A stretch of 14,974 nt of DNA from Coriobacteriaceae bacterium. Lineage in GTDB: Bacteria; Actinomycetota; Coriobacteriia; Coriobacteriales; UMGS124. A program made the translations under genes and the position numbers. The stretch spans positions 3,393 through 18,366 of the forward strand of contig JAHZHK010000052.1 of assembly GCA_019420325.1 (NCBI GenBank), given 5' to 3'. Under the pieces are notes generated by a model, which saw only the letters and a program-made list of their open reading frames with translations, was not told the DNA's origin and did not search any database. Shown here one piece after another: positions 7,613 through 14,974 of this stretch (positions are counted from its first letter, which is position 1; every line of letters begins with the position of its first letter).

Positions 7613-8991
7613 TGTCTGGAGTCGCCGCGGCCCGTATGGCCGCTTACCGCACGCTGTGCATCGCCCGCGAGCGAGACGCCTATGTCCGCGAGCTCGTGAA
7701 TTCCGGTGCCGCCCAAGAGGTGCTCGGGCATCTCAAGGCCGAGGACCGCGCCTTTGCGCGCAAGCTTGCCTTGGGCGTGTGCGCCACGGCAGGCACGCTC
7801 GACGAGGCTCTCGACCGCTATATCGCCAAGCCTGCGAAGGTCGCCCCCGGCGTGCGCGACGCGCTGCGCATTTCTGCCTATGAGCTGCTCTTCCTTGACA
7901 AGCCCGCCCATGTCGTGGTGAGCCAGGGCGTTGAGCTCGTGCGCAGCCGCGCAAAGAGTGCCGCCGGCCTTGCCAACGCGGTGCTTCGTCGCGTGGCCGA
8001 GAACGCCCAGGCGTTCATGGCCGAGTCGGTGCCGCACCGCTGCGGCATCCCCGCGTGGCTCTTCGACCGCCTTGTGGGCGAGCTGGGCGAGGAGCGCGCG
8101 CTTGCCTTTGCTCAGTCGTGCCTGGAGCCGGCGCCCGTGTATGTGGCCAACGTCCCCATGTGGGTGTCCGACCGCAAGGCCGCCGACGCACTTGCAACCG
8201 CCGGCCTTCTGACCGAGCCGTGTGAGGGCATTCCGGGTGCCTGGCGCGCTCTCGACGCCGCCAAGGTCCCTTCGTGCAGCCTTGTCGAGCAGTCCCAGGC
8301 CGTCGTGGCCGACCTTGCCGCGCAGGTAGTGGCGTTCCTTGCTGCTCCCGAGCCGGGCGACCGCGTGCTTGAGGTGGGGTCGGGCCGTGGCACCAAGACC
8401 ATCCTGATGGCCGGGCATGCCCACAGGGCCCAGGGCGCCGCGCGCATCTGGGCGCTCGACACGCATGCCTACAAGGCCAAGCTTGCTGCCAAGCGCCTTG
8501 AAGCAGCCCGTGTCGTGGGCGTCCAGCAGGTCACGGGCGACGCCTGCAAGCTCGACGAGCTTGCGGCCTCGCTGCCGGAGAAGTTCGACCACATTCTGGT
8601 GGACGCGCCGTGCTCGGGTTCGGGCACCCTGCGCCGCCATCCCGAAATAACCTGGTCGCTCACCCCTCAGTCTGTGACGTCCTGCGCTGAGCTGCAGTTG
8701 GCCATGCTCAAGAGCGTGGCTGAGCGCGTGGCCGAGGGCGGCCAGCTCACCTACGCCACCTGCTCGGTGCTGCGCGAGGAGGACGAGGACGTGGTGGAGG
8801 CCTTCCTGGCAAGTCCGCAGGGCGCAGACTTCGAGGTCGTGGCGCTGCCCGACGTGCCCGATGCCAGCGACGTGGCCGCCGTGGATGCCATGAGCAGGCT
8901 CGCCACCCCGGCGGGCTTCATGCGCACCTATCCTGCGCCCGGGGCCTGTGACGGGCACTTCTGCGCCGTACTGAGGAAGAAGCGCGCATAA
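7612..8991 (+). CDS. rsmB: 16S rRNA (cytosine-C5) methyltransferase, RsmB/Sun type
   Basis: SAM-dependent enzyme that methylates C967 (E. coli numbering) of 16S rRNA. The 459 residues comprise an N-terminal NusB-like RNA-binding domain (about 5-140; ALGVCATAGTLDEALDRYI and VSQGVELVRSRA are typical) and a C-terminal methyltransferase fold. Motif IV DAPCSGSGTLRRHPE has Cys334; motif VI TYATCSVLREEDE has Cys384, the expected nucleophile in this family. Motif I reads VLEVGSGRGTKT (~252-263) instead of the usual DLCAAPGGKT, keeping the Gly-rich turn and the KT but not the APGG core. The fmt-rsmB order is widespread. A 9-bp hairpin spans the stop codon. Confidence 0.93.
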   Translation: MSGVAAARMAAYRTLCIARERDAYVRELVNSGAAQEVLGHLKAEDRAFARKLALGVCATAGTLDEALDRYIAKPAKVAPGVRDALRISAYELLFLDKPAHVVVSQGVELVRSRAKSAAGLANAVLRRVAENAQAFMAESVPHRCGIPAWLFDRLVGELGEERALAFAQSCLEPAPVYVANVPMWVSDRKAADALATAGLLTEPCEGIPGAWRALDAAKVPSCSLVEQSQAVVADLAAQVVAFLAAPEPGDRVLEVGSGRGTKTILMAGHAHRAQGAARIWALDTHAYKAKLAAKRLEAARVVGVQQVTGDACKLDELAASLPEKFDHILVDAPCSGSGTLRRHPEITWSLTPQSVTSCAELQLAMLKSVAERVAEGGQLTYATCSVLREEDEDVVEAFLASPQGADFEVVALPDVPDASDVAAVDAMSRLATPAGFMRTYPAPGACDGHFCAVLRKKRA

Positions 8992-9004
8992 GGCCGCGTG
9001 CTTC
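8979..9004 (+). terminator. hairpin over the rsmB stop codon
   Basis: GAAGCGCGC (8979-8987) pairs with GCGTGCTTC (8996-9004) with one G-T pair and an 8-nt loop holding the stop codon. There is no T run directly after it; a T5 tract occurs only at ~9042-9046. It is a possible weak end of the metK-rsmB transcript. Confidence 0.35.
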
Positions 9005-9041
9005 TCGGTTCCGTGCTCCTCAGCCCCGTGCTGTGTTTGCG
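8997..9041 (+). repeat. three 15-bp-spaced CGTGCT repeats
   Basis: CGTGCT occurs at 8997, 9012 and 9027, exactly 15 bp apart; the first two units also share CTC and G in their spacers. It lies in the non-coding gap after rsmB. Function is unknown and chance is possible. Confidence 0.4.
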
Positions 9042-9061
9042 TTTTTGCCTGCCATGTCTGT

Positions 9062-9091
9062 TTGCTCCAACCTTTTGCGCTACCCTATGCC
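9062..9091 (+). promoter_or_regulatory. weak promoter candidate for the pheST leader
   Basis: TTGCTC (9062-9067) and TATGCC (9086-9091) are separated by 18 bp. A start at ~9098 would coincide with the beginning of the T-box RNA. Both hexamers are poor matches, so this rests mainly on position. Confidence 0.3.
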
Positions 9092-9095
9092 CCAC

Positions 9096-9390
9096 AAGCG
9101 ATGACGGAGAGGTCTCGCGCCGCAAACGGCTGTTCCAGAGAGGCGGGCCATTTGGCTGGAAGCCCGCTAACAGGCAAGGCGTGGGAGTTCACTCCACGAG
9201 CTGCGAACTGAACGGCAGCCGGGGCCATATGCGCCGCCGGTGGGCCAAGTAGGGGAGCCGTCTGGCGCCACGTCACAGGGCCTCAAAGAGCGGGCTTCGG
9301 CGGACAAACAGCCGTCGGGCCAATCAAGGTGGTACCGCGGTCCAATCCGTCCTTGAGCGAACACGTCGCCAGGGACGGATTTTTCGTTTC
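9096..9390 (+). ncRNA. T-box riboswitch, tRNA-Phe specific, before pheS
   Basis: The diagnostic T-box sequence AAGGTGGTACCGCGG lies at 9326-9340 and can pair with the CGTCC that follows to form the antiterminator. A stem I can be drawn: base GGAG/CTCC (9106-9109 with 9192-9195), GCGCC/GGCGT (9117-9121 with 9178-9182), CTGTT/AACAG (9130-9134 with 9169-9173), a CCAGAGA bulge region, and a distal GCGGGC/GCCCGC hairpin. The 3' strand of the proximal internal loop contains TTC at 9188-9190 followed by A, the expected place and context for a Phe specifier codon. Uncharged tRNA-Phe would bind and allow transcription into pheS. The T-box call is very secure, the exact fold less so. Confidence 0.92.
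9345..9385 (+). terminator. T-box leader terminator
   Basis: ATCCGTCC (9345-9352) pairs with GGACGGAT (9373-9380), extended by TTG/CAG inside, and is followed by a T5 tract. Its 5' arm is shared with the antiterminator, the usual mutually exclusive arrangement. Confidence 0.88.
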
Positions 9391-9413
9391 TGGCCTGAAA
9401 CGAAGGGATCTGC

Positions 9414-10490
9414 ATGTCTGTTTTCGACGATTTGCAGGGCATTGCCGAGCGCGCTCTGGCCTCGGTCGAGGCTGCGGGCGACCTCAAGGCCCTCGATGAG
9501 GTCCGCGTTGCCGTCGCCGGCAAGAAGGGCGAGCTCACGGCCGTCCTCAAGTCCATGGGCAAACTGAGCCCCGAGGAGCGCCCCCAGGTGGGCAAGCTCG
9601 CCAACGAGGTGCGCGACCGTTTTGAGGCCGCACTCGAGGCCCGCAAGGCCACCCTCGCCGCCGCCGAGCTCGAGGCTCGCATGGCCGCCGAGGCCGTCGA
9701 CGTGACCCTGCCCGGCCGCGCCATGCCCCAGGGCCACGAACACATCATCTCCTCCATCATCGAGGAGATGGAGGACTTCTTCGCGGCAATCGGCTACACC
9801 GTCGAGGACGGCCCGCGCATCGAGACCGAGTACTTCAACTTCACTGCGCTCAACACTCCGCCCGACCACCCCAGCCGTTCGGCTCGCGACACGTTCTACG
9901 TCGTGGACGAGTCCGACGGCGCCGACGGCCAGGCCACCACGGGTGTCATCGGCGAGTCCAACGTGCTGCTGCGCACCCAGACTTCCGGCGTGCAGGTGCA
10001 CACCATGCAGACGCAGAAGCCGCCGATCTATATGATCGCCCCGGGCAACGTCTTCCGTCCCGACGCAGCAGATCCCTGCCACCTGCCCCAGTTCCACCAG
10101 GTGGAGGGCCTTGTCGTTGACAAAGGCATCACGTTCGGCGATCTCAAGGGCACGCTCGACGCCTTCATTCGTGCCATGTTCGGCCCCGAGCGCAAGACGC
10201 GCTACCGTCCGCACTTCTTCCCCTTCACCGAGCCTTCTTGCGAGGTGGACGTGTCGTGCGGCGTGTGCCACGGGCAAGGCTGCCGCTTCTGCAAGAACAC
10301 CGGTTGGCTTGAGATTCTCGGCTGCGGCATGGTCGACCCCAACGTGCTGCGCTACGGCAACATCGATCCCGAGGAGTATTCGGGATTCGCCTTCGGCATC
10401 GGCGTGGAGCGCGTCGCATGCCTGCGTTACGATCTGCCTGACCTGCGCATGCTCGTAGAGGGCGATATGCGCTTCCTGAAGCAGTTCTAG
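9414..10490 (+). CDS. pheS: phenylalanyl-tRNA synthetase alpha chain
   Basis: Catalytic subunit of the (alpha-beta)2 enzyme that charges tRNA-Phe. The 358 residues start with the helical coiled-coil arm that holds tRNA (about 1-85, with VAGKKGELT near 32-40). The class II core follows: motif 2 region FTALNTPPDHPSR, then LLRTQTSGVQ, GNVFRPDAADPCH and the FHQVEG strand, and motif 3 near the end as FGIGVERVACLRY. A CGVCHGQGCRFC cysteine cluster before GWLEILGCGMV is present, as in many Gram-positive PheS proteins. AAGGGA at 9403-9408 sets the ATG. pheT follows after 69 nt. Expression is under the T-box leader. Confidence 0.97.
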   Translation: MSVFDDLQGIAERALASVEAAGDLKALDEVRVAVAGKKGELTAVLKSMGKLSPEERPQVGKLANEVRDRFEAALEARKATLAAAELEARMAAEAVDVTLPGRAMPQGHEHIISSIIEEMEDFFAAIGYTVEDGPRIETEYFNFTALNTPPDHPSRSARDTFYVVDESDGADGQATTGVIGESNVLLRTQTSGVQVHTMQTQKPPIYMIAPGNVFRPDAADPCHLPQFHQVEGLVVDKGITFGDLKGTLDAFIRAMFGPERKTRYRPHFFPFTEPSCEVDVSCGVCHGQGCRFCKNTGWLEILGCGMVDPNVLRYGNIDPEEYSGFAFGIGVERVACLRYDLPDLRMLVEGDMRFLKQF

Positions 10491-10500
10491 TTTCGCCAGT

Positions 10501-10517
10501 GATGCCCGCGCGGCATC
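10501..10517 (+). other. small hairpin between pheS and pheT
   Basis: GATGCC (10501-10506) and GGCATC (10512-10517) form a 6-bp hairpin with a CGCGC loop in the 69-nt gap. There is no T tract, so it is probably not a terminator; it may stabilise or balance the bicistronic mRNA. Confidence 0.45.
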
Positions 10518-10559
10518 GCATAGCGCCGTAGCGTATATACGAGAGGAGTCGCATCCAAC

Positions 10560-13025
10560 ATGCGCGTTTCATATGAATGGCTCAAGACTATGGTCGACGT
10601 TCCCGACAACGTGGCCGAGCTTGTAGAGGAATACACCCGCACGGGCACCGAGGTTGAGGCCGTCGACAAGGTGGGCGAGGGCTTCGACCACGTCGTGACC
10701 GGCGTGGTGCTCGAGAAGAAGCCCCATCCGGATTCTGACCACATGTGGGTCACCAAGGTGAGCGTGGGAGCCGCCAACGTCGACGAGCAGGGCAACCCTG
10801 TGCCGCTGCAGGTCGTGTGCGGCGCCCAGAACTTCAACGAGGGCGACCACATCGTCGTCGCCATGGTCGGCGCCGAGCTGCCTGGTGACGTCAAGATCAA
10901 GAAGAGCAAGCTGCGCGGCGTGGAGTCCTGCGGCATGAACTGCTCCAAGCGCGAGCTGGGCATGGGTTCTGACCACGACGGCATCTGGATTCTTCCTCCC
11001 GACGCCCCCGTGGGCATGCCCCTGGGCCAGTACACCGGCCAGACCGACATCGTGGTCGACTGCGAGATCACGCCCAACCGTCCCGACTGCCTGTCGATGA
11101 TCGGCATGGCCCGCGAGACCGGTGCGGTGTTGGACCGCGACACCCACATCGAGTTGCCCGAGCTTGTCGAGGACGACCGCGACGTCAACGCCCTGGTCGA
11201 CGTGAAGATCGAAGACCCCGAGCTGTGCTCCCGCTACGTCGCCCGCGTCATCTCCGGCGTGAAGATCGCCCCCAGCCCCGAATGGCTCGCCAAGCGCGTC
11301 ATCGCCGCCGGTTCGCGCCCCATCAACAACGTGGTCGACGTCACGAACTATGTGATGTACCTCACCGGCCAGCCCCTGCACGCCTTCGACCTGGGCAAGC
11401 TCACGCGCGACGCCGACGGTCGCGCCCACATCGTCGTGCGCGCCGCCCACGACGGCGAGAAGCTCACCACTCTCGACGGCCAGGAGCGCGAGCTTACCTC
11501 CGACATGGCGCTCATCACCGATGACGGCAAGACCCCCATCGCCCTTGCTGGCGTTATGGGCGGCCAGGACTCCGAGATCGACGACACCACCGTCGACGTC
11601 CTGCTCGAGAGCGCCGCGTTCAGCAACGGCCACACCTCGCGCACGAGCCGCAACCTGCAGCTCTTCTCCGAGGCTGCCATGCGCTACGAGCGCATTGTCG
11701 ACGCCGAGGGCTGCGCCTGGGTCGCCGACGTCGCCGCGGCGCTGTTTGCCCAGGTGTGCGGCGGTAGCGTGGCGCGCGGTGCCGTGGACTGCTATCCGGC
11801 CCCCAAGCCCGCCGTCGAGCTCAAGCTGCGCTGCGAGCGTCTGCGTGCCATGATGGGTGCTCCCATCACCGACGAGTTCGCCAAGAACTCCCTCGTGCGC
11901 CTGGGCTGCAAGGTGTCCGACTCCGACGAGGCCCACGTGTTCGACGTCGTGGCCCCGACGTTCCGTCCCGACCTCACCCGCGAGATCGACCTGTACGAGG
12001 AGGTCGTGCGCCTGTGGGGCGAGGGCAGCATCGAGGCAACCCTGCCGGCCGCGCGCAACCACATGGGCGGCCTCACGCTCGAGCAGCGCCTTGAGCGCAA
12101 GGTGGGCGAGGTTCTGCGTTCCTGCAGCCTCAACGAGGCCATCAACTACAACTTCGTGGCCGACGACGACCTTGAGCGCCTCGGCATGAGCGAGGAGGGC
12201 CGCGGCATCCCCGTGCGCCTCATGCGCCCCATGTCGAGCGACTGGACCGTCATGCGCCGCAGCCTCATCCCCGGCCTTCTGCGCAGCGTCGCCAACAACC
12301 ACAACCGCGGCGTGAAGAACGTCGCCCTCTACGAGACGGGCCGCGTGTACTTCGGCCGTCCCGGCAAGGCCCAGCCTAAGGAGCGCCGTTACGTGGCTGG
12401 CGTCATGGCTGGCAAGTGGGCCGACGACGTTTGGAACGTCACCTATCCCAACCTGGACTTCTTTGACGCCAAGGGTGTCGTCGAGCGCCTGCTCGCCGCT
12501 CTTCGCATCGAGAAGATCCGTTGGCGTGCAGCCGAGCCCGCCGCCTACGCCTTCGCGCAGCCCGGTCGCGTGGCCGAGGTGCTCTCCGGTGGCACCGTGC
12601 TCGGCTGGGTGTGCGAGCTGCATCCCCGCTCGCTTGCAAACTACGAGGTCGAGGCCCCTGTGTGCGCCTTTGAGCTCGACCTTGAGCAGCTGCTCAAACT
12701 TGCCAGCTCCCGCATTGTCTACAAGGACGTCCCCACGCTTCCCTCGGTTGCCATGGACCTCGCCCTTACGGTCGATGAGGAGGTGACCTGCGAGCGCCTT
12801 GAGCAGGTCATCACGAGCGCCGCGGGCAAGAACCTCGAGAGTGTGCGCCTCTTCGACGTCTACCGCGACCCGGTGCGCGTGGGCGTCGGCAAGAAGTCGA
12901 TGGCGTTCTCTCTGACGTACCGTGCCGAGGGCCGCACGATGACCTCCGAAGAGGCCGAGGCCGTGCATAAGCGCGTCGTGGAGAAGACTTGCCGCGCCAC
13001 CGGCGCCGTCGTCAGGGGCATGTAG
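10560..13025 (+). CDS. pheT: phenylalanyl-tRNA synthetase beta chain
   Basis: Partner of PheS; binds tRNA and edits mischarged Tyr. The 821 residues follow the family order: N-terminal MRVSYEWLK, an EMAP/OB tRNA-binding domain (~40-155, with the typical HPDSDHMWV and VCGAQNF), the B3/B4 editing domain (~205-385, with ITPNRPDCLS before it and NVVDVTNYVM inside), a B5 domain, a degenerate class II core, and a C-terminal ferredoxin-like anticodon-binding domain (~730-821, LFDVYRDP followed by GKKSMAFSLTYR). Length is normal and no motif appears missing. GAGAGGAG at 10541-10548 is a strong binding site, though 11 nt before the ATG. Same transcript as pheS. Confidence 0.97.
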   Translation: MRVSYEWLKTMVDVPDNVAELVEEYTRTGTEVEAVDKVGEGFDHVVTGVVLEKKPHPDSDHMWVTKVSVGAANVDEQGNPVPLQVVCGAQNFNEGDHIVVAMVGAELPGDVKIKKSKLRGVESCGMNCSKRELGMGSDHDGIWILPPDAPVGMPLGQYTGQTDIVVDCEITPNRPDCLSMIGMARETGAVLDRDTHIELPELVEDDRDVNALVDVKIEDPELCSRYVARVISGVKIAPSPEWLAKRVIAAGSRPINNVVDVTNYVMYLTGQPLHAFDLGKLTRDADGRAHIVVRAAHDGEKLTTLDGQERELTSDMALITDDGKTPIALAGVMGGQDSEIDDTTVDVLLESAAFSNGHTSRTSRNLQLFSEAAMRYERIVDAEGCAWVADVAAALFAQVCGGSVARGAVDCYPAPKPAVELKLRCERLRAMMGAPITDEFAKNSLVRLGCKVSDSDEAHVFDVVAPTFRPDLTREIDLYEEVVRLWGEGSIEATLPAARNHMGGLTLEQRLERKVGEVLRSCSLNEAINYNFVADDDLERLGMSEEGRGIPVRLMRPMSSDWTVMRRSLIPGLLRSVANNHNRGVKNVALYETGRVYFGRPGKAQPKERRYVAGVMAGKWADDVWNVTYPNLDFFDAKGVVERLLAALRIEKIRWRAAEPAAYAFAQPGRVAEVLSGGTVLGWVCELHPRSLANYEVEAPVCAFELDLEQLLKLASSRIVYKDVPTLPSVAMDLALTVDEEVTCERLEQVITSAAGKNLESVRLFDVYRDPVRVGVGKKSMAFSLTYRAEGRTMTSEEAEAVHKRVVEKTCRATGAVVRGM

Positions 13026-13041
13026 TCGTTCACGATGCCAA

Positions 13042-13075
13042 CACGTCTGCGGGCCCTCGCGGGTCCGCAGACGTG
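13042..13075 (+). terminator. intrinsic terminator after pheT
   Basis: CACGTCTGCGG pairs perfectly with its complement (13065-13075), extended by GCCC/GGGT around a TCGC loop, a stem of about 15 bp. The T tract is weak (CTTGCTGC). It ends the pheST transcript 16 nt after the stop codon. Confidence 0.75.
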
Positions 13076-13080
13076 CTTGC

Positions 13081-13089
13081 TGCTAAAAT
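13081..13089 (+). promoter_or_regulatory. extended -10 promoter candidate for the envelope genes
   Basis: TGCTAAAAT combines the TGn extension with TAAAAT, five of six consensus bases. No -35 is visible because that region lies in the pheT terminator arm. The resulting leader would be about 45 nt. Confidence 0.5.
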
Positions 13090-13141
13090 CAGCGTTTCAC
13101 AGGGCGCATCTTAGTTTTACGGTCGACGAAAGAGAGTTTGC

Positions 13142-14557
13142 ATGGCGCAGGATGATACGTTCTCCACCGGTGACGGCACGCTTGAGTTTCTCAAGGTGAT
13201 GGGTGTCGCCCCCGCCGCAGAGGCTCAAAACACCCCTGAGCCGGCCGCCGAGCAGCCTCAGGAGTTGCAGACTGATGACTTTGCGACAGTCGTCGACTTC
13301 TCGACGCCGTCGACGACCGACCAGCCTGCCGAGGGCGCGCCTGCGCCTGCGTCTGCGGCGCCTGCCGGCCAGACCTTCGACAAGCCCGTCGTCATCAAGG
13401 GCGGACCTCGTCGCATCTCTCGTGCCGACGGCCGCTCGCCGCGCCTGGGTACCGCCATGGGACAGCGCCACTTTGAGCACAAGAGCGGTCGCGCCATGTT
13501 CGCGCCGTACCCTTCGAACAAGCTGTTCAACCTTGTCGCGCCCATTGCCGCGCTTGTCGTCATCTGCGGCGGTGCGGTCTATGCGTATACCCACTCCCAG
13601 GCCGTCTCCACCGAGTATGCCCAGGAGGCCCTCATCGGCACCACGGGATATGACGGCGCGCTTTCTCTCACCCCGGCTAAGGACGGCGGTTACTACACCG
13701 TCTTCTTCGTGACCTCCACGCCTACAAACGAGGCCACGATTGGCGACCTTTCCCAGGTCGTCATGTATCGCACGGACAAGGCTGTGTCGGGCGTTACTTC
13801 GGCGACGCGCATCGATATGCCCGCCGACCTGTACGTGACGCCTTACAGCGCCTATTCCAAGAACTATTACACGCTGTCTGAGACCCTCAAGCAGACGCAG
13901 AACATCACGAGGACCCTGCAGGCCATCTGCGGCGAGCTCGACGTGCGCTTGTACAACGTCGTCTGCTGCGACGAGGAGGAATACGCCCGCATCAACGCCT
14001 ACCTCGACGGTAGCTCGAACGACGCCTCGGTCTTTGACAAAGAGGACATGCTCGGTCGCGTTCGCACAAACCTGAGCCCGGAGAGCCTCAAGGAGCTCTG
14101 CGACGGCCTGCGCGCCGTGGGCACGGCCAACATGAAGACCGTCACGGTTCCCACCACCTCGCTGGGCGCCGGCGACGTCGTCATGGAGCGCGCCTCGGCC
14201 GATTCCTACAAGCAGGCGCTGTCGCTTGCCCTCAGCAACGTCAAGTACGACGAGCACGGCTATTATTACGGCACGCAGTACGACGAGAACGGCGTGCCCA
14301 TTCTCGACGAGAAGGGCAACCCCCAGGGCGCCGTCTATACCAACTACGATGCCAACCTGCTGTACTTCGACGCCGACGGCTACCTGGTGTTCTATGGTCA
14401 GCACTACGACGACCACGGCAACCCTGTGGGCACGCAGTACGACGAGAACGGAGATGCGCTCCTCGACTGGAACGGCAACCCCCAGGGTACCGTCTATGAC
14501 GACAACGGCGAACCCGAGCGCGACTGGCTCGGCAACATCGTGATTCAGAACGGCTAG
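13142..14557 (+). CDS. membrane-anchored LCP-like protein with Asp/Asn/Gly tail repeats
   Basis: A 471-residue protein with no certain name. Residues 1-128 are cytoplasmic, rich in Pro/Ala/Glu and probably disordered, followed by one membrane segment (~130-151) and an extracellular part. Residues ~165-335 resemble the LytR-CpsA-Psr fold: IGDLSQVVMYRTD (200-212), IDMPADLYV (224-232), and VRTNLSPESLKELCDGL followed by a TVTVPTT strand, like the end of LCP domains. LCP enzymes attach glycopolymers to peptidoglycan, but here the two conserved arginines (in RSDT- and PRD-type motifs) are Ile200 and Ala228, so catalysis is doubtful. The tail (369-471) is a 53-residue repeat rich in YDENG and GNPxG. 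A GT2 gene starts 13 nt downstream, pointing to an envelope polysaccharide role. The LCP link is an inference from pattern. Confidence 0.6.
   Translation: MAQDDTFSTGDGTLEFLKVMGVAPAAEAQNTPEPAAEQPQELQTDDFATVVDFSTPSTTDQPAEGAPAPASAAPAGQTFDKPVVIKGGPRRISRADGRSPRLGTAMGQRHFEHKSGRAMFAPYPSNKLFNLVAPIAALVVICGGAVYAYTHSQAVSTEYAQEALIGTTGYDGALSLTPAKDGGYYTVFFVTSTPTNEATIGDLSQVVMYRTDKAVSGVTSATRIDMPADLYVTPYSAYSKNYYTLSETLKQTQNITRTLQAICGELDVRLYNVVCCDEEEYARINAYLDGSSNDASVFDKEDMLGRVRTNLSPESLKELCDGLRAVGTANMKTVTVPTTSLGAGDVVMERASADSYKQALSLALSNVKYDEHGYYYGTQYDENGVPILDEKGNPQGAVYTNYDANLLYFDADGYLVFYGQHYDDHGNPVGTQYDENGDALLDWNGNPQGTVYDDNGEPERDWLGNIVIQNG
14246..14554 (+). repeat. two 53-residue tail repeats in the LCP-like protein
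   Basis: Unit 1 starts at 14246 (YDEHGYYYGTQYDENG) and unit 2 at 14405 (YDDHGNPVGTQYDENG), 159 bp apart; the second is slightly shorter at its end. Both contain GTQYDENG and GNPQG(A/T)VY. The YDxxG spacing suggests a beta-type wall-binding or calcium-binding repeat, which is unproven. Confidence 0.8.
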
Positions 14558-14570
14558 AACGGACGCAGCG

Positions 14571-14974
14571 ATGGAACAACCCAAAGTGTCGGTGATCATG
14601 CCCGTGTGGGGCGTGGAAAAGTACGTGGGACGCGCAGTCGAGAGCATCCTGGGCCAGACGTTGCGCGACATCGAGCTTCTCTGCGTCGACGACGGCTCAC
14701 CCGACGACTCGGGCCGCATCTTGGACCTCTATGCCTCCCGTGACGTGCGCATGCGCGTGTTTCACCAGGAAAATGCCGGCGCTCCGGCCGCGCGCAACCT
14801 TGCGATGAACCATGCCCGCGGTGAGTACCTGTGCTTCGTGGATGCCGATGACTGGGCTGAGCCCTCGATGCTCGAGGATCTCTACAATCTCGGCCACAAG
14901 AACGCCTTGGAACTCGTGGTGAGCGGCTTTTTCATCGACACCTATTGCGACGACGCTGAGACGGATTGTTTCCC
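14571..14974 (+). CDS. GT2-family glycosyltransferase (3' end outside window)
   Basis: The frame is open from ATG 14571 to the window end, giving 134 complete codons. It begins KVSVIMPVWGVEKYVGRAV, followed by the nucleotide-sugar-binding VDDGSPDDSG (DDGS at 40-43), ENAGAPAARN, and the metal-binding DxD as FVDADDW (Asp91, Asp93). This is the standard GT-A fold of family 2 inverting transferases, which add sugars to capsule, teichoic-acid-like or exopolysaccharide chains at the inner face of the membrane. The sugar and acceptor cannot be told. It starts 13 nt after the LCP-like gene, with only a weak ribosome binding site (GGACG), so the two are probably co-transcribed. Confidence 0.92.
   Translation, partial: MEQPKVSVIMPVWGVEKYVGRAVESILGQTLRDIELLCVDDGSPDDSGRILDLYASRDVRMRVFHQENAGAPAARNLAMNHARGEYLCFVDADDWAEPSMLEDLYNLGHKNALELVVSGFFIDTYCDDAETDCF

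Noticed and set aside
8998..9252. Small open frame in the pheS leader
   Set aside because: It lies across the T-box stem I and has no ribosome binding site; the RNA structure explains this region better.
10569..12968. Very long open frame on the - strand opposite pheT, with similar ones opposite metK, priA and fmt/rsmB
   Set aside because: High GC at third codon positions leaves the opposite frame free of stops. The translations are low-complexity (rich in Ala, Gly, His, Val, Leu), match no family I know, and lie fully over strongly conserved genes.

Overview
The window is high-GC bacterial chromosome, mostly conserved housekeeping genes, all read on the + strand. High GC, Firmicutes-style RNA control (a SAM-I riboswitch and a tRNA-Phe T-box), a YhgE/Pip-type protein with a very long Gly-heptad repeat, and PheS with a CxxC cluster together suggest a member of the Coriobacteriia (Collinsella/Olsenella-like). 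This placement is inferred from gene content and style; no 16S rRNA or other marker here proves it.

Layout: (1) 1-1391 is the 3' part of a YhgE/Pip-like membrane protein with 33 uninterrupted xLxxGxx-type heptads followed by about five membrane segments. A strong hairpin follows, then a TetR-family regulator (1462-2127), which ends at a second strong terminator. (2) 2221-2459 carries a -10-like element and a SAM-I (S-box) riboswitch. Behind it lies a tightly packed run metK-priA-def-fmt-rsmB (2460-8991) with gaps of 5, 50, 7 and -1 nt. (3) 8992-9413 is a 422-nt leader with a T-box riboswitch (probable UUC specifier, T-box sequence, terminator), followed by pheS and pheT (9414-13025), closed by a strong hairpin. 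(4) From 13142 there is a membrane-anchored protein that looks like a degenerate LytR-CpsA-Psr (LCP) domain with Asp/Asn/Gly tail repeats, and 13 nt later the start of a GT2 glycosyltransferase that runs off the window. These probably begin a cell-envelope polysaccharide locus.

How they work together: metK makes S-adenosylmethionine, fmt formylates initiator Met-tRNA, def removes the formyl group from new proteins, and rsmB uses SAM to methylate 16S rRNA. priA is the replication-restart helicase within the same run. If the riboswitch acts on the whole transcript, methionine/SAM status would be coupled to translation-initiation genes. pheS/pheT respond separately to uncharged tRNA-Phe.

I see no CRISPR array, transposase, tRNA or rRNA. 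The less ordinary items are the Gly-heptad protein with recombination-prone DNA repeats, the LCP-like protein that lacks the two expected arginines, the riboswitch that seems to work by hiding the ribosome binding site, and two places where a promoter sits directly against the previous terminator.
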